Assembly (NCBI RefSeq): GCF_000247695.1
Contig: NW_004624781.1
Span: forward strand, 14,818,914-14,882,913
Length of the DNA: 64,000 bases
Direction of reading: 5' to 3'
Origin: Heterocephalus glaber
Lineage: Eukaryota; Chordata; Mammalia; Rodentia; Bathyergidae
The notes beneath the pieces were generated by a model. That model saw nothing but the letters and a program-made list of their open reading frames with translations, was not told the origin of the DNA and did not search any database. A program made the position numbers and the translations under genes. This document shows, in pieces, positions 50,430 through 61,496 of the stretch (its first letter is position 1; each line of letters starts with the position of its first letter).

Positions 50430-50612
50430 CCAGGCGTGGTGGCACAACTTGTCATCCCAGAACTCTGGGAGGCTGAGGCACGAGGATCTAAAATTTGAGG
50501 CCAGTCTGGATAATTTAGCAAGACTCTTTCCCAAAAAATAAAAAACAGCTAGGGAAGCTGCTCAATGGTAGTGTGCGCCTGAGTTCTATCCCCAGGGCGG
50601 GGGGCAGAAAAA
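50430..50612 (+). mobile_element. B1-ID dimeric SINE
   Basis: AACCAGGCGTGGTGGCACAA, GGCCAGTCTGGATAATTTAG, AAAAAATAAAAAACAGC linker, TGCTCAATGGTAGTG and GAGTTCTATCCCCAGGG. Confidence 0.92.
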
Positions 50613-51054
50613 AAGAGAAAGAAATCTTCAAAGAAAGCTTATTTAATGATGCACAAATACAATACAGTAAATGAGATGAAAAGAAAAAAATACAAGAAGT
50701 CATAATTAAAGACATTTAAAATTCCTAGAACATTGCTATCATTTCGCGGAAAGACAAACACAAACCAAAAAACAAGCTGCCTAAAGCTCTTGCATGGCTC
50801 TCTCTCCTGAGGGAAAGGGAATTCAGGGAAGTCTGCTCTGAGACATTTTCCTGCAGGCTCTGTCTGGGATCTCATGCTCCTGAGTGCTGGGCTCTCTCTC
50901 TCTACCCCGCCTCCAAGTTTAGAGTTTTGAGAGAAAAGCTGAGGGTGGTTTGAAACCCTCTTCATTTCGGCTACCAGGTGACTCCAGTGAGGACAACACA
51001 GACGGGGTAGGGTCACAGGCCCAAAGAGGGTTCCTCCTTAACCCCACAGTGCCC
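50613..51054. other. Unassigned sequence
   Basis: Local GC rises towards the telomere-like block. A 125-codon minus frame at 50639-51016 shows no family signal. Confidence 0.4.
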
Positions 51055-51300
51055 CATCCTAGCTCTGCATTACCCTACCCTAACCTCGCCCTAACCCTTA
51101 GCCAGCCCTAACCCTAACACTACCCTACCGCTAACCCTACCCTAAACCCTAGCCCAGCCCAGACTCTAACTCTACCCCTACCGTACCCTGACCGACCCAG
51201 CCAGAAACCTAACCCTACTCCTACACTACCTTAACCCCAACCTACCCTAACCCTACCCTAACTCTTAGCCAGCCCTACACCACCCCATGCTAACCTCACT
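51055..51300. repeat. Degenerate interstitial telomere-like (CCCTAA)n block
   Basis: Many CCCTAACCCT units and one-off variants (CCCTACCC, CCTAAACCC, CTTAGCC) run for about 245 bp with the C-rich strand on plus. TTAGGG/CCCTAA is the vertebrate telomere repeat. The degeneracy shows it is old and not a functional end. Confidence 0.85.
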
Positions 51301-51569
51301 CTGCCTCTACCTAGGGCCGGGCCCTACCCCAGCTCCTGCCCCAGCCCAGCCCCTGCCCGTGCCCACATCCCTTCACCCCTATCCCACCCGTGCCCACCCG
51401 TGCCCTCCCCTGCCCTCTGCACCCTTCCTCTCCGGCTAGGCCTCACGGGGACCCCGGGTTCCGTCCTTTCCCACGAGCCACCGGGGCACTATTTGTCCTT
51501 CCGCGCCACAGGGCCGGTCGGAGGTGCAGGGCGAGGGGCCGCCCGGAGGTGCAGGGCGAGGGGCCGCCC
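51301..51569. repeat. GC-rich block ending in a 25-bp minisatellite
   Basis: C-rich CCAGCCC/CCCGTGCC-type units lead to two perfect 25-bp tandem copies at 51519-51543 and 51544-51568 (core GGAGGTGCAGGGCGAGGGG), which run into the N-gap. Confidence 0.88.
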
Positions 51570-51669
51570 NNNNNNNNNNNNNNNNNNNNNNNNNNNNNNN
51601 NNNNNNNNNNNNNNNNNNNNNNNNNNNNNNNNNNNNNNNNNNNNNNNNNNNNNNNNNNNNNNNNNNNNN
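51570..51669. other. Assembly gap (100 N) in GC-rich minisatellite
   Basis: Exactly 100 N follow two perfect 25-bp tandem units, and a G-run resumes after it. The gap probably hides more copies of a GC-rich array. Confidence 0.97.
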
Positions 51670-51900
51670 GGGGGGGCCCCTCTGTCCAGTGCGTTTCGCT
51701 CTCCTTTTCTTTCTGCAACCGAGGAAGCAAGCAAGCAAGCAAGACTTGGCTGGGCACATGCTGTGGACGCGGAGCCCACGCCTGCCCCACGCTCGGTGGA
51801 AGAGCTGAGTGGCGCCTTCTCTCTTTCCACTTGCGCCCTCCTGAGACTGAGGCAGACCCCGAGGCCCCGGGTGTCCTAAGTGTGATTGACATGCGTGATT
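51670..51900. other. GC-rich flank of the minisatellite gap
   Basis: A G-run, then moderately CpG-rich sequence with a short AAGC tandem (about 51726-51743). Open frames spanning the N-gap are artefacts. A CpG-island role is possible but unsupported by any exon. Confidence 0.5.
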
Positions 51901-53168
51901 AGCAGGCCAGTGAGAGGGAGCCAGGGACACTGTTATCAAAACAATTACACATGGGGATATCAGAGCAAAGCCCCAGAGTCCTGGGGACCTGGGACCAACC
52001 CAGCTCTGCCACGGTGCCCTGGGGATGCAGCCCAAGTCACATCATCTCTTTGTGTCTTGTTCTTCCTGGGAAATTGAATAAAACCGTTCTACCACTCCCT
52101 CTCTCAAAGTGTTTTACAAAGATAAACTAAGAAAACGAAATGAAAATGTTGAAGGGTTGGTTTTTAGGGAAGAAGGCATGGGAGTTGAAATACACTCTCT
52201 GAAGGGAAGAGTCTATAAAAGAAAACCAGTTGACCTTCGGCCTGTATCTGATCATTCCAGTTAAATCCCGGGCATTCCGGTTGAGACTCTGTGCAGAGTT
52301 CTGCGATGGGTTCCGTGTGGTGTCTGTAAGAACTATAATGTGGTGACCTGCACCCTCGGACTGTTCCCTGCCTGGCCAGTTCCCGGCCTGAGTTCTGGCC
52401 ATTGTCACCTTCTGTCTAACGTAGTTCTGCTCAGGCGCTGCAGACGTTGCTAGGTACAGGTATGGAAGGGCGCTATGGTTGGGGATCCCCACTTGAGCCT
52501 AACACCCAAGTTGGGGTTCAGACATGTGTGGCTCTGCCTGTGGAACTATGAATCAAGGCCCCTGCGGCCTGTTTACTGCAGGGACCAAGAGATCTCCCAG
52601 AACAATAACAAAAGTCCTAGGAAAGAAGAAGCCAAACACACTTGAAGCTGTAATAAAGCATGTCAGGAAGGAAGTGTTTTTGCGTCCAATCCTCTGCCTC
52701 TTCATCCTTGTCTGAGTCCATTGGGGGGTGGAAAGAAGGAGGAAGACAGAAGGAGGCTCAGGGAAAACGGAAATACCTGTTTCAGAAGCTTCCTACAAGA
52801 TCACATGTGTAACACGTGCTCTTCTCTCCTGCTTCAGTAGAAAAGATCAAAGTATCAACAAAAGCACAAGCAACAGAAGACCCAACTAGAAGGGGCTCTT
52901 GAAAAGCAACTGAACCTCTTCTCATGAAGTAAGTTTTGTAGAAGGGAGTTCCAGCATTGGATAATCAAGGTTAATTAACCGGTTAACTCAAGGATATTGT
53001 CCAGAACCTAAATGAATTTCTTCTTTCCCCTTAGGTGACGGCAGTCTCTCCTGTCATCTCCCCTCTTGGTTGCACCAGGCTCCAACATTTCTTGGCATCA
53101 AACGCAGTCAGGGGCATCCAGCAAAGAAGAGGCATGCTAACCTCACCCCTGGGGCATGTGTGCGAGTT
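51901..53168. other. Unassigned sequence
   Basis: No gene or repeat recognised. Confidence 0.4.
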
Positions 53169-53183
53169 TGTGCGCGTGTGTGT

Positions 53184-53222
<39 letters not shown>
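53169..53222. repeat. (TG)n microsatellite
   Basis: Almost pure TG, with one TATG and CGCG-type start. Confidence 0.93.
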
Positions 53223-53224
<2 letters not shown>

Positions 53225-55574
53225 GAGTAACCCTTTCTGATGGTCTCCCGCAGAACTGAGTCTCCCTGGGCAGAACTGTATCACATACTCCTTCTAAACT
53301 GATTACTTGTAAGAGGAATGACAGCAGTCACAATCTATTCTTCATACTGGGAAGAGAAAGCACCTTCTGTGACATGGGAGAGGGTATAACTAAGACGCAT
53401 TAAATTTTGCCAGAAAAAAAAATTAAGGAAGTGTCTTGTGCCCACAAGCTTCTTCATTTTTCCTTTCCTCTACCTCAAAATATTTATGTTTTCTTCTCCT
53501 GCATTACCTCTAAATTGTTGTCTTCATCAGTCTTCTTTTTCTACTAACCCAACTCAGCTTCAAGATCTGGTTCTCCATCCACCTATCTACTCCAGAACAT
53601 GCTCTTCTCCTGGCTCCTTAAAGTGGCTCCACACATGTGCTGCTCTACTGCCCTCTCATCCACCAATGAGAATTACTGAAGCCCTTCTCATGGTTTCAGG
53701 AGGGCCAAACTGAACCAGATGAGAACACGACCAGACTCTCTTGGGTTGGGAGGAGGGCCATGAACATGCTTCACCTCTTCCCACCTTAGTTTTGCATGGG
53801 GGCTTCTCTGGTTCCGCAGCACGGGGTGTCATGTGGGATCAGCCATGTGGATGGGGGCTGCTTCCATTTCACCTCCTCCCTACCAGTCTTAGTCCCCTGG
53901 AGGTTTGGTTTCCCTTTTATTTTTCTGAATAGCATCCTGAACGATCGCTGATAATGATGTGGCTTAAACCTATAACAGGTTCCATTTCTTTCCTATATTC
54001 ATTCTTTTTTCATTAAACAAATATTAAATATTGACTCTCAAATACTGTGTTATGTGAACAACCAAAGTGGAGCTTACATTCTGGTAGAAGAACTTTGTCT
54101 CTGCATAAGGCTTGGATCAAAATTCAAGATTATATTACAGGGACGTGGAAAGAAATAATTAAAAACAAAATCAAGCCATTAATTCTAAACAGCATTGACT
54201 CCATGCAGTACAACTCTATGTCTATGTTTTAAATCTCCACAAACACTTACCATTATTCATATAAATTATTTTGATCCTTACACACCCCATAACACATCAC
54301 ATCCTTTCATTAAAGCCATTGTTTCAGACAATTACAGTTTCCAACAAGATAAACACCATGTAGGGCAATGCACTGGTGGCACAATGTGCTTTATTAATAA
54401 CATGTCTTGTCAGCTGAGCAAGCTGGGCTATGGGTGGATCATTACAGCAAAAATGGGGTCTGTATCTGATGCAAGTTTATGTATCATCATAGTCGTTACC
54501 TTATCTCTGCTCACAGTCAGGAACCTGTCAGATCTTATTCACCAGAATGGTTGGTAGATGCATTGAAAAGGACAAAGATACTTATGGTTACCTACCTTCC
54601 TTTGGCTGCATTTGCCTGAGGGTATACAGTAAAATCACTTTTTAAGTCTTTTTCTTAACAGTCAAAATTCACCCAGGCTTGCTATTCCCACTTTCGTTTT
54701 TAGTAGAAAGTATGTTCCTCCAAAAAAAAAAAAAAATAGTACCACCCTATACAGAAATATAAGGTGCTTATATATTTTCTACTAATAACAGTTCTGCTTC
54801 AGATGGTGTCATGGACCCTGGGTGTCTAATTCATCTTGACAGTGTCTGGAGTCAAAGTAAAGCAGTTCAGACTCCTGAAGTATGAGTCAGAGCAAGTGGA
54901 TGTAGCAGAAGTGAAATGAGAGCATTGAAATGAAATATGAACCTCAGTCAATCTGGATGAATTCCCCTAGCATCCCAGTTCAGGACTGAACCTGTAGGGG
55001 TCTTAATCTTCACTCTACTCATAGTGAAGTGCATGACCCTAAACAAGTTACTTGATGAATTTCCATGACATAGTGTCCCCATTTTTGCAGCAGGCATAAT
55101 AACTGGAATAAGCCTGCATCTGGAATTCAGGAGAAGAGAGAATCATGCTCTTTTGGAAATGTAGCTGATTATCATCAATCTATTATCAACAGTAATTTAA
55201 TAAGGCCTGCTCCTACCCATCATTATATGCCCAGGACCTAGCAAATACCTTACACATAAGTGCTAAGGAAATCTTCACTGCATGAATGAATAAGAAATCA
55301 ATGAGTCACCGACTATGTACCAGGTCCTGTGCTATGGAGACCTGAGATGCCTCATGGCTTTAAGGAACTCATTGTCTGGTGAAACAAGACATGGATGTCT
55401 TTAACAATTAAGGTCCTAAGTGCCGATGAATATTATGCTCTCTCACCTTCAAATTAGAATTTCTAGATTCTCAGCTCCATTGTGATTTCCTTCCTTAAAA
55501 TTAACCTGTTATGAAAGTATGCCTATGGTTTTGTTGTATAGAAGTGTTAGAGTATGTTTTAAAAATGAATTTTG
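53223..55574. other. Unassigned, with L2/MIR traces
   Basis: GGAGCTTACATTCTGGTAGA at 54069 and TACCAGGTCCTGTGCTATGG at 55318 are L2/MIR-like phrases. A 120-codon plus frame at 54195-54557 is unassigned. Confidence 0.4.
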
Positions 55575-55664
55575 GGGGCTGGAGATGTAGCTCAGTGGTA
55601 GAATGTTTGTTGCACATGCATGAAGCCTTGGGTTTCATCCCCAGGACTGCAAAAAATAAAATAA
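55575..55664 (+). mobile_element. Classic-type ID SINE
   Basis: GGGGCTGGAGATGTAGCTCA, GTTTGTTGCACATGCATGAA, GGGTTTCATCCCCAGGACTG, A-rich tail. Confidence 0.9.
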
Positions 55665-55959
55665 AAAATCCTTTTAAATATGGAAATATATTTCATTAGG
55701 ATAATATTCTGTAGAATTTATGTGAATTCTTTTTATATTTTGATCTAGAAAGGACATCTTCAGTAAAACACACTACCTAAGCAAACATCTAGAACCACAA
55801 GTCCCCCTCCACCATAACGTTTCTCAGTTAATCTCTTCTTCCCTCACCACAGAGAAATTTGGCTCGTAGCTGGCTTTTGGTCACCATTCTGTCTGCAAGA
55901 CACAACCATTTGTTGTGTGTATCAGCAGTTCATTTTAATTGTTGCAAAAACAGTTATGT

Positions 55960-56290
55960 TAATGAGCTTTGTATTGTTATAAAAATGCCCAAGATAATCA
56001 ACCTGTAAAGAGAAAAGACCTATTTTGGCTGACAATTTCAAAGATACCGTACATGATCAATTTGGCCTTGCTGCTTTGGGCCTGTGGCAGCACAACATGG
56101 GAGAAGCTTGTGGCAGAGCAAGAACAAAACTACTTACCTCATGGCCTGGAAGCACCAGAATGGAAGAGCCCAGCGTCCCACAGTCCCCGCAAGGACTGTG
56201 ACCTGAGAAGCCTGTGACCCAGTGACCTGAAGACCTCTCACTGGGTCCACTTCTTAGCGTTTCTTCCGCCTCACAATAGCACCAAGCTCA
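55960..56290 (+). mobile_element. Interspersed repeat related to 8757-9127
   Basis: It begins GTATTGTTATAAAAATGCCC and AGAAAAGACCTATTTTGGCT, with GGCAGAGCAAGAACAAAAC further on. It has the same type of layout as the earlier copy but is strongly diverged. Family not assigned. Confidence 0.45.
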
Positions 56291-56689
56291 GGCCTTCATT
56301 CAAGATGCAAAACTAGCAAGAGTTATTGTCATAGTGTCCTCTGTAAACCAAGTTATTTTTATAATAATTTAGCCTTTTATTTGTCTTTCCCACTTGATTT
56401 TTTTATTGGTAGTATAAAAACAGTGAAGGTTGAATCTGCTGGTACCCTAGCATAATTTTTTTCCCTTAGGTTGATACTTTTTGTGTCATTTCTGGAATAT
56501 ATTTGCCTACTCCAAATATACAAATACTCTCTTTGATGGCCTATTCTATAAATTTTACAGTTTTAACTTTTACATGTAGGACTATGACCACAGTTTAAAG
56601 ATATTTGCAAAAATGAAATGCCAATTCTTCTTACTCATGTTGTTTGGTAAATAAAAATAAAGATATGTATGTTAATATGTAATGAATTA

Positions 56690-57050
56690 TGATCCATATC
56701 TTATGTAGTAAACATGCACAACATAAAATTTACCATTTTAACCATCTTTCGGTGTATAAGTCAGTGGCCTCAAGTACATTTATGTTGTGTAACGATCACT
56801 GCCGTCTATCTGTAGAAACTTTTCATCTTCTCAATTGAAACTCTGTACCAATTAAACAATAACTCTTATTTCCCTTCTGCTTTCTCCTCAGCCCCTGGGA
56901 ACCATCATTCTGTTCTGTCTCGGTACATCTGATTAGTCTGGGTTATCTCTTGTAAGTGGAGTCATACAACATCTTCCTCTTGTTTCTGGCTTGTTTCACT
57001 TAACATATAGATTTCAAGGTTTATCCATATCATTATTTTTAAAATAAATT
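56690..57050 (-). mobile_element. Old L1 3' UTR fragment (reverse)
   Basis: AAATTTACCATTTTAACCAT, AACGATCACTGCCGTC, AGCCCCTGGGAACCATCATT, GTAAGTGGAGTCATACAACA in reverse L1M 3' UTR order, ending AAGGTTTATCCATATC. Confidence 0.82.
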
Positions 57051-57942
57051 AATAAATAAAAATTGTTTAAGATTTTATTTTTTAGAGATATTTTTAGGTT
57101 CACATCAGAACTGAGGAGAGAATTCAGAGATTTCTCATGTATCTTCTCTTTCCATATTACATAACCTCTGCCTCCTACCTAGTTATCCTCCCTCCCTCTC
57201 TAACCTCTGGCAACTACTGATCTTTTTATGTCTCCATAGTTTTGTCTTTTCAAGAATGTCATATGGTTCGAATCATACGGTAGTACCCTTCTCATATTGG
57301 CTTCTTTCACTTAGTAATATGCATGTAAGCTTCTTCCATGTCTTCTCATGGCTCAATGCCTTATTTCTTTTTACCATTGAATAATATTTCATAGCAAGGA
57401 TATATCCTAGTTTATGTATCCATCACCTAATGAAGACTATCTGGGGTGCTTCCAATTTTGGCAATTTTAAATAAAGCTGCTATGAGCATCTGTGTGTAAA
57501 TTCTTTTTTGTGAGGACATACGTTTTCACCTCCAGTGGGTAAATACCAAGCAGTGTGGCTGCTAGATTGCATGGTAAGAGTGTGTTCACTTTTGTAAGAA
57601 ACTGCCAGCCTCTATTCCAAAGTGGCTACACCATTGTGCATCCCCACCCATAACCAGTGGGCTCCTGTTGTACCACACCCTTGCCACCAAATGGTGGGGT
57701 CAATGTTCTGGACATTGTCCACTTAGTCAGTGTGTTATGGTATCACATTGTGGTTTTAATTTGCATTTCCCTAATATTATGTGAAGCCTCTTTTCATATG
57801 CCTCTTTACTGTCTGTATATATTTATTGCTGAGGTGTCTGTCTGGGTTTGGGCCCATTTTAAAATTGGGCTGTTTTCTTATTGTTAAGTTTTAAGAGTTT
57901 TTGTGTATTTTGGATAACAGTCCCTCATCTGATATGTCTTTT

Positions 57943-58000
57943 TTTGGTGGGGGTCCCAGGGATTGAATTTGGGACCTTGTGCTTGCAAGGCAGGCAGCGG
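57943..58000 (-). mobile_element. 5'-truncated ID SINE (reverse) with 15-bp TSD
   Basis: Only 58 bp remains: GGTGGGGGTCCCAGGGATTG, AATTTGGGACCTTGTGCTTG, CAAGGCAGGCAGCGG. The part carrying the A box is absent. TCTGATATGTCTTTT at 57928-57942 recurs at 58001-58015, so truncation happened at insertion. Confidence 0.92.
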
Positions 58001-58544
58001 TCTGATATGTCTTTTGCAAATAATTTCTCCCAGTCTATGGCCTGTCTTTTCATTCTGTTGACAATGTCTTTCACAGAGCAAAACTTTTCAATTTTAATGA
58101 TGTCCAGTTTTTTCTTTCATGGGTCATTGGTGTTGTATCAAGAAAGTCATCACTAAATCAGAGGCCATGTAAATTTCCTCCCATGGTATCTTCTAGGAGT
58201 TTTACAGTTTTACATTGTACATTCAGGTCTGTTATCCATTCTGAGTTAATTTTTGTGAAGGGTGTAGGCTTTATGTCTAAATTAATTTCTTTTGCCTGTG
58301 GATGTTGAGTTGTTCCAACATCTATTCATTTATTCTATCACTAGTGCCATACTGCTTTGATTTATAGTTTTGTAGTCTTGAAGTCAGCCTTTTCACTTTG
58401 GCCTTCCTCGATACCATGTTGCCTATTCTGGATCTTTTGCATCTCCCTACAATCTTTCATCAGTTTTTCAATATTTACAAAAGAATTGCTGAGATTTTTG
58501 TTGGGGATTACACTGAATCTGTAAAGTTGGGAAGAACTGACATC

Positions 58545-58624
58545 TTTTTTTTCCTTTGTGCTGCTGGGGATCAAACCCAGGCTTCACAGATAGTAGGCAA
58601 GCTCCTCTCCCACTGAACTACAGC
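58545..58624 (-). mobile_element. ID SINE (reverse) with TSD
   Basis: GTGCTGCTGGGGATCAAACC, TAGTAGGCAAGCTCCTCTCC, CACTGAACTACAGC. AGAACTGACATC at 58533-58544 recurs at 58625-58636. Confidence 0.92.
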
Positions 58625-58850
58625 AGAACTGACATCGTGACATATTGCTATCCATGAATATGTAACATCTCTCTGTTTATTTAATTACTTCTAGGTGTGT
58701 TTCATCAGAATGTTTCTGTACATATTAATCTTGTACATATTTTGTTAGGTTTATATCTAGGTATTTCAGTTTTGCAGGTGCTATTATAGATGGTACTGTG
58801 TATTCAATTTCAAATTTCACTTGTTCTTGGTCTGGCACCCTAATCTGACC

Positions 58851-60089
58851 CTCAGATGTTCCCTCATCACCTCATTCTCTCTTTCCAGTCTCAAATAAAA
58901 GAGAGATGCATATGCCTCCCAAAGTGTCTGCCTCTGAGAGGATGAAGAAGGCCTGAAAAATTGCTTAACTGAACAGTGACTCCCTGAAGTGCATTTTATC
59001 TTTCTAAAAACTTTGTCAAAACTATAATTAAATTTATTACATAATATGCCATTCTTAATTTTGAAGAAGAAATGAATTCACTTTGTCCGGCATAATTCTT
59101 CTCATTTCAACCAAGCTCATTTTCTGATGTCTGTTCAATGAACAATCAGGGAACCCACTCTGCACCACACAGCTCCTCACCTGCGTCACTTGTCCCATTG
59201 TCAGGGGCAGCAGGTGCAGCAGAGGTGAGGAAAACAAGCAAGTCTATGACTTCAAAGGACTTGTATTATACACAAGAGTAGGGCAGACAATAGACAAGTA
59301 AAGAAATAAACTATATAACATAGTATTGGGAAATGGTAAGTAAGAAAACTGGATTGAGGAAAAGGGCTGGGTTACTGTGAGTTTGGTGCTAGGCCAAGGA
59401 AGGTGGGACAATGGGTGCAGGTAGAGCTCAAGTCAAGCCACGAACATCGCTGTCCCAAGCACCTTGTCCCTCCCCATCCTCACAGTTTCCACACTGATTT
59501 CAGCTCATCAATGTTCGGGCAAAACTGAACTTGTTGGGGCAAAACCTGGAAATCCAACGTACATGGTACCCATGCCTGAAAATGAAAAGGCCGCAAATGT
59601 CATTGATTTCTGCCAGCATTTTCTAATTTGCTGATGAACTCATAGCTGAAGTACTGGTATGAAGGGGAAGCAGCACAGTACCAAAGAGCATATTCCCACC
59701 ATGAGATGCCAGTTTGAAAGAATAGATCAGTAAGGTTTGAGAAAATAAATCTTCAGGAGACTAGACTTAGTACTTGTGTTAAACTGGTCCTGTTTGCACG
59801 CCACTGAAAGGGTTTTTACCAAGATCACAGAAGACATACTAATAGCAAAGACAATACGATAGTTAATTCTCGCTTCTAAACTTGCTCTTAATTTATCTCA
59901 AAATTTTCTTCTCTCCTTGCCCTCTCCTCCTTTTTCCTCTCTTCTCCCCTCCCCTCTATCTGGACTTTATATATTCTTATCCAGAGCCATGGTTTAATAA
60001 ACCACTGCTGACCTTAATTTACATACTCAATCCTGTTTTCTCCCCTGAGCAGTAGGTAGTACTTCTAACTTCTTAACATCTCTACTTGT
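58851..60089. other. Unassigned, L2-like trace
   Basis: GGGCAGACAATAGACAAGTA near 59281 is L2-like. A pyrimidine-rich stretch occurs at 59912-59965. No gene recognised. Confidence 0.4.
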
Positions 60090-60298
60090 ATGCCGGGCAC
60101 AGCAATGTACCCCTGTGATGCCAGCTAGGCAAAAGTATCAGTGAGCTAGGGCTGGGGATTTAGCTCAGTGGTTCCGCCACCTGCCTTGCAAGTGGAAGGT
60201 CCCGAGTTTGATCCCTGGTACCAAAAAAAGATGTATCAGTGGGGTCCAGGAGTTTGAAACTAGCTTAGGTAACAGAGTGAGACCCTACTGCAAAAAAA
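60090..60298 (+). mobile_element. B1-type SINE split by a young ID
   Basis: GCCGGGCACAGCAATGTACC on the left and GGAGTTTGAAACTAGCTTAG, GTAACAGAGTGAGACCCTAC on the right form one SINE interrupted at about 60147. Confidence 0.85.
60147..60228 (+). mobile_element. Young ID SINE nested in B1, with TSD
   Basis: GGGCTGGGGATTTAGCTCAG, TTCCGCCACCTGCCTTGCA, GAGTTTGATCCCTGGTACC. GTATCAGTG occurs on each side. Confidence 0.93.
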
Positions 60299-60719
60299 GA
60301 AAAAAAATCTAAATCAGTGTATATCAGAAATGGAGGCACCAAACATGTGGATCTCAGAGACTTCACCTATCAAGTGCCTGGAACAGAGAGCTGAGGGTAG
60401 GCAGCAGTGCTTGATAGTTAGATGAGTTAATAAAATATTTCTGTCACGGTGATAAAGTTTTGACCCAACAAGTTCAGTTTGGATGGAAATGGAGCCCAAA
60501 GTTTCACACACTTTAGGTAAGTACTGTGTACTGAGCTACATCCCCAGGCCAAATACTGCTCTTGAAGAGAATGAGTCTGTTAGGCCAGATTAATTCATCC
60601 CTGTAGCCACTTAAGAACAAGGGAATACAGGCCACTGAATACAACACTGTCTGCAAAAGGCAAGCTCAGGGGTGCCAGAGACAGTCTACAAGGAGCCTGA
60701 GTTTTCTTTCTTTCTTTTA
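60299..60719. other. Unassigned, with a tiny ID remnant
   Basis: ACTGAGCTACATCCCCAGGC at about 60530 is a fragment of a reverse ID. Confidence 0.45.
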
Positions 60720-60826
60720 AATTTAAAAAAAATTTTGATAGAGAGTTTTTCTAAGCAGCCCAAGCTGACCTCACGCTTGTGGTCCTTCTGCCTCAGCCTC
60801 CCCAGAACTGGGATTACAGATATTCT
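60720..60826 (-). mobile_element. B1 SINE (reverse, diverged)
   Basis: GATAGAGAGTTTTTCTAAGC, AGCCCAAGCTGACCTCACGC, CTGCCTCAGCCTCCCCAGAA. Confidence 0.82.
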
Positions 60827-61446
60827 CATGAGTTTTCAAAATACTTGGAGCAGGAAAAGAGACAAAGAGAGAGGGAGAGGAGAATGTAGGAGTGGTAAAA
60901 ACAAGTTACATTCTTTATGTCACCATATTTTTCTTAGAAATTGTCTTTTTAACCAACGGAGAGAAATGGGATCAGAATATGCAAAACATAAAATGAACAT
61001 TCTTTCCCTGCTTAGATTTGGTATTTTGATATTTTGCTTTCATCTGAAAGTCTATAGGAGCTTTCAAAACATCAGAAAGACTTAACTGAGGAAAAGTGAG
61101 GAAGCTAGTTTTCATTCTTACATAGCTCACAAGCTCTGAGACCTCTTTCTGCCAGATGCGGCCATTGAGATTCACCCAGATAGAAATGGAACCGCAACTG
61201 TTCATGCAGATCTTCCCACTGTAGAGAAAGTGGGTGATGATTCAAGTCCGAAAAGACTTCTCTTCATAAGCACCCAATAAAAAGTGCAGAGTAGGCCAGG
61301 AGGTTGTGAATTAGGTGTTTTAGGCACAAACTCATGGTAGTCCTGATAGAGAGCAGGTGCTCACTAAAGCACTGAAACACACATACACTGGTTCCCTAAG
61401 ATGAATGTAAACATTTACATATTTCAAACACTAGTAAAAATGTATG
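60827..61446. other. Unassigned sequence
   Basis: A 137-codon plus frame (60672-61085) runs through the B1 and shows no family features. Confidence 0.45.
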
Positions 61447-61496
61447 AATAGATACATACATACATACATACATACATACACACACAGATACATAAA
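61447..61496. repeat. (ACAT)n microsatellite
   Basis: Seven or more ACAT units followed by ACACACAGATACAT. Confidence 0.9.

Larger units (their letters stand above)
57060..58850 (-). mobile_element. Second old L1 (reverse), 3' UTR and ORF2 tail
   Basis: The 3' UTR landmarks repeat (TTCACATCAGAACTGAGGAG, GGCAACTACTGATC, TTCAAGAATGTCATATGGTT). Then comes the ORF2 C-terminal region (CCAAAGTGGCTACACCATTG, TTAATTTGCATTTCCCTAAT, AGTGCCATACTGCTTTGATT). Frames are heavily broken. Two ID SINEs are nested in it. Confidence 0.85.

Noticed and set aside
51055..51300. A true chromosome end
   Set aside because: Repeats are degenerate, and unique sequence continues on both sides.
51390..52035. Open frames of 113-199 codons crossing 51570-51669
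   Set aside because: They span 100 N and GC-rich tandem repeats, so the translation is meaningless.
53035..53223. A 62-codon frame ending in a Val/Cys repeat
   Set aside because: It is a translation of the (TG)n microsatellite.
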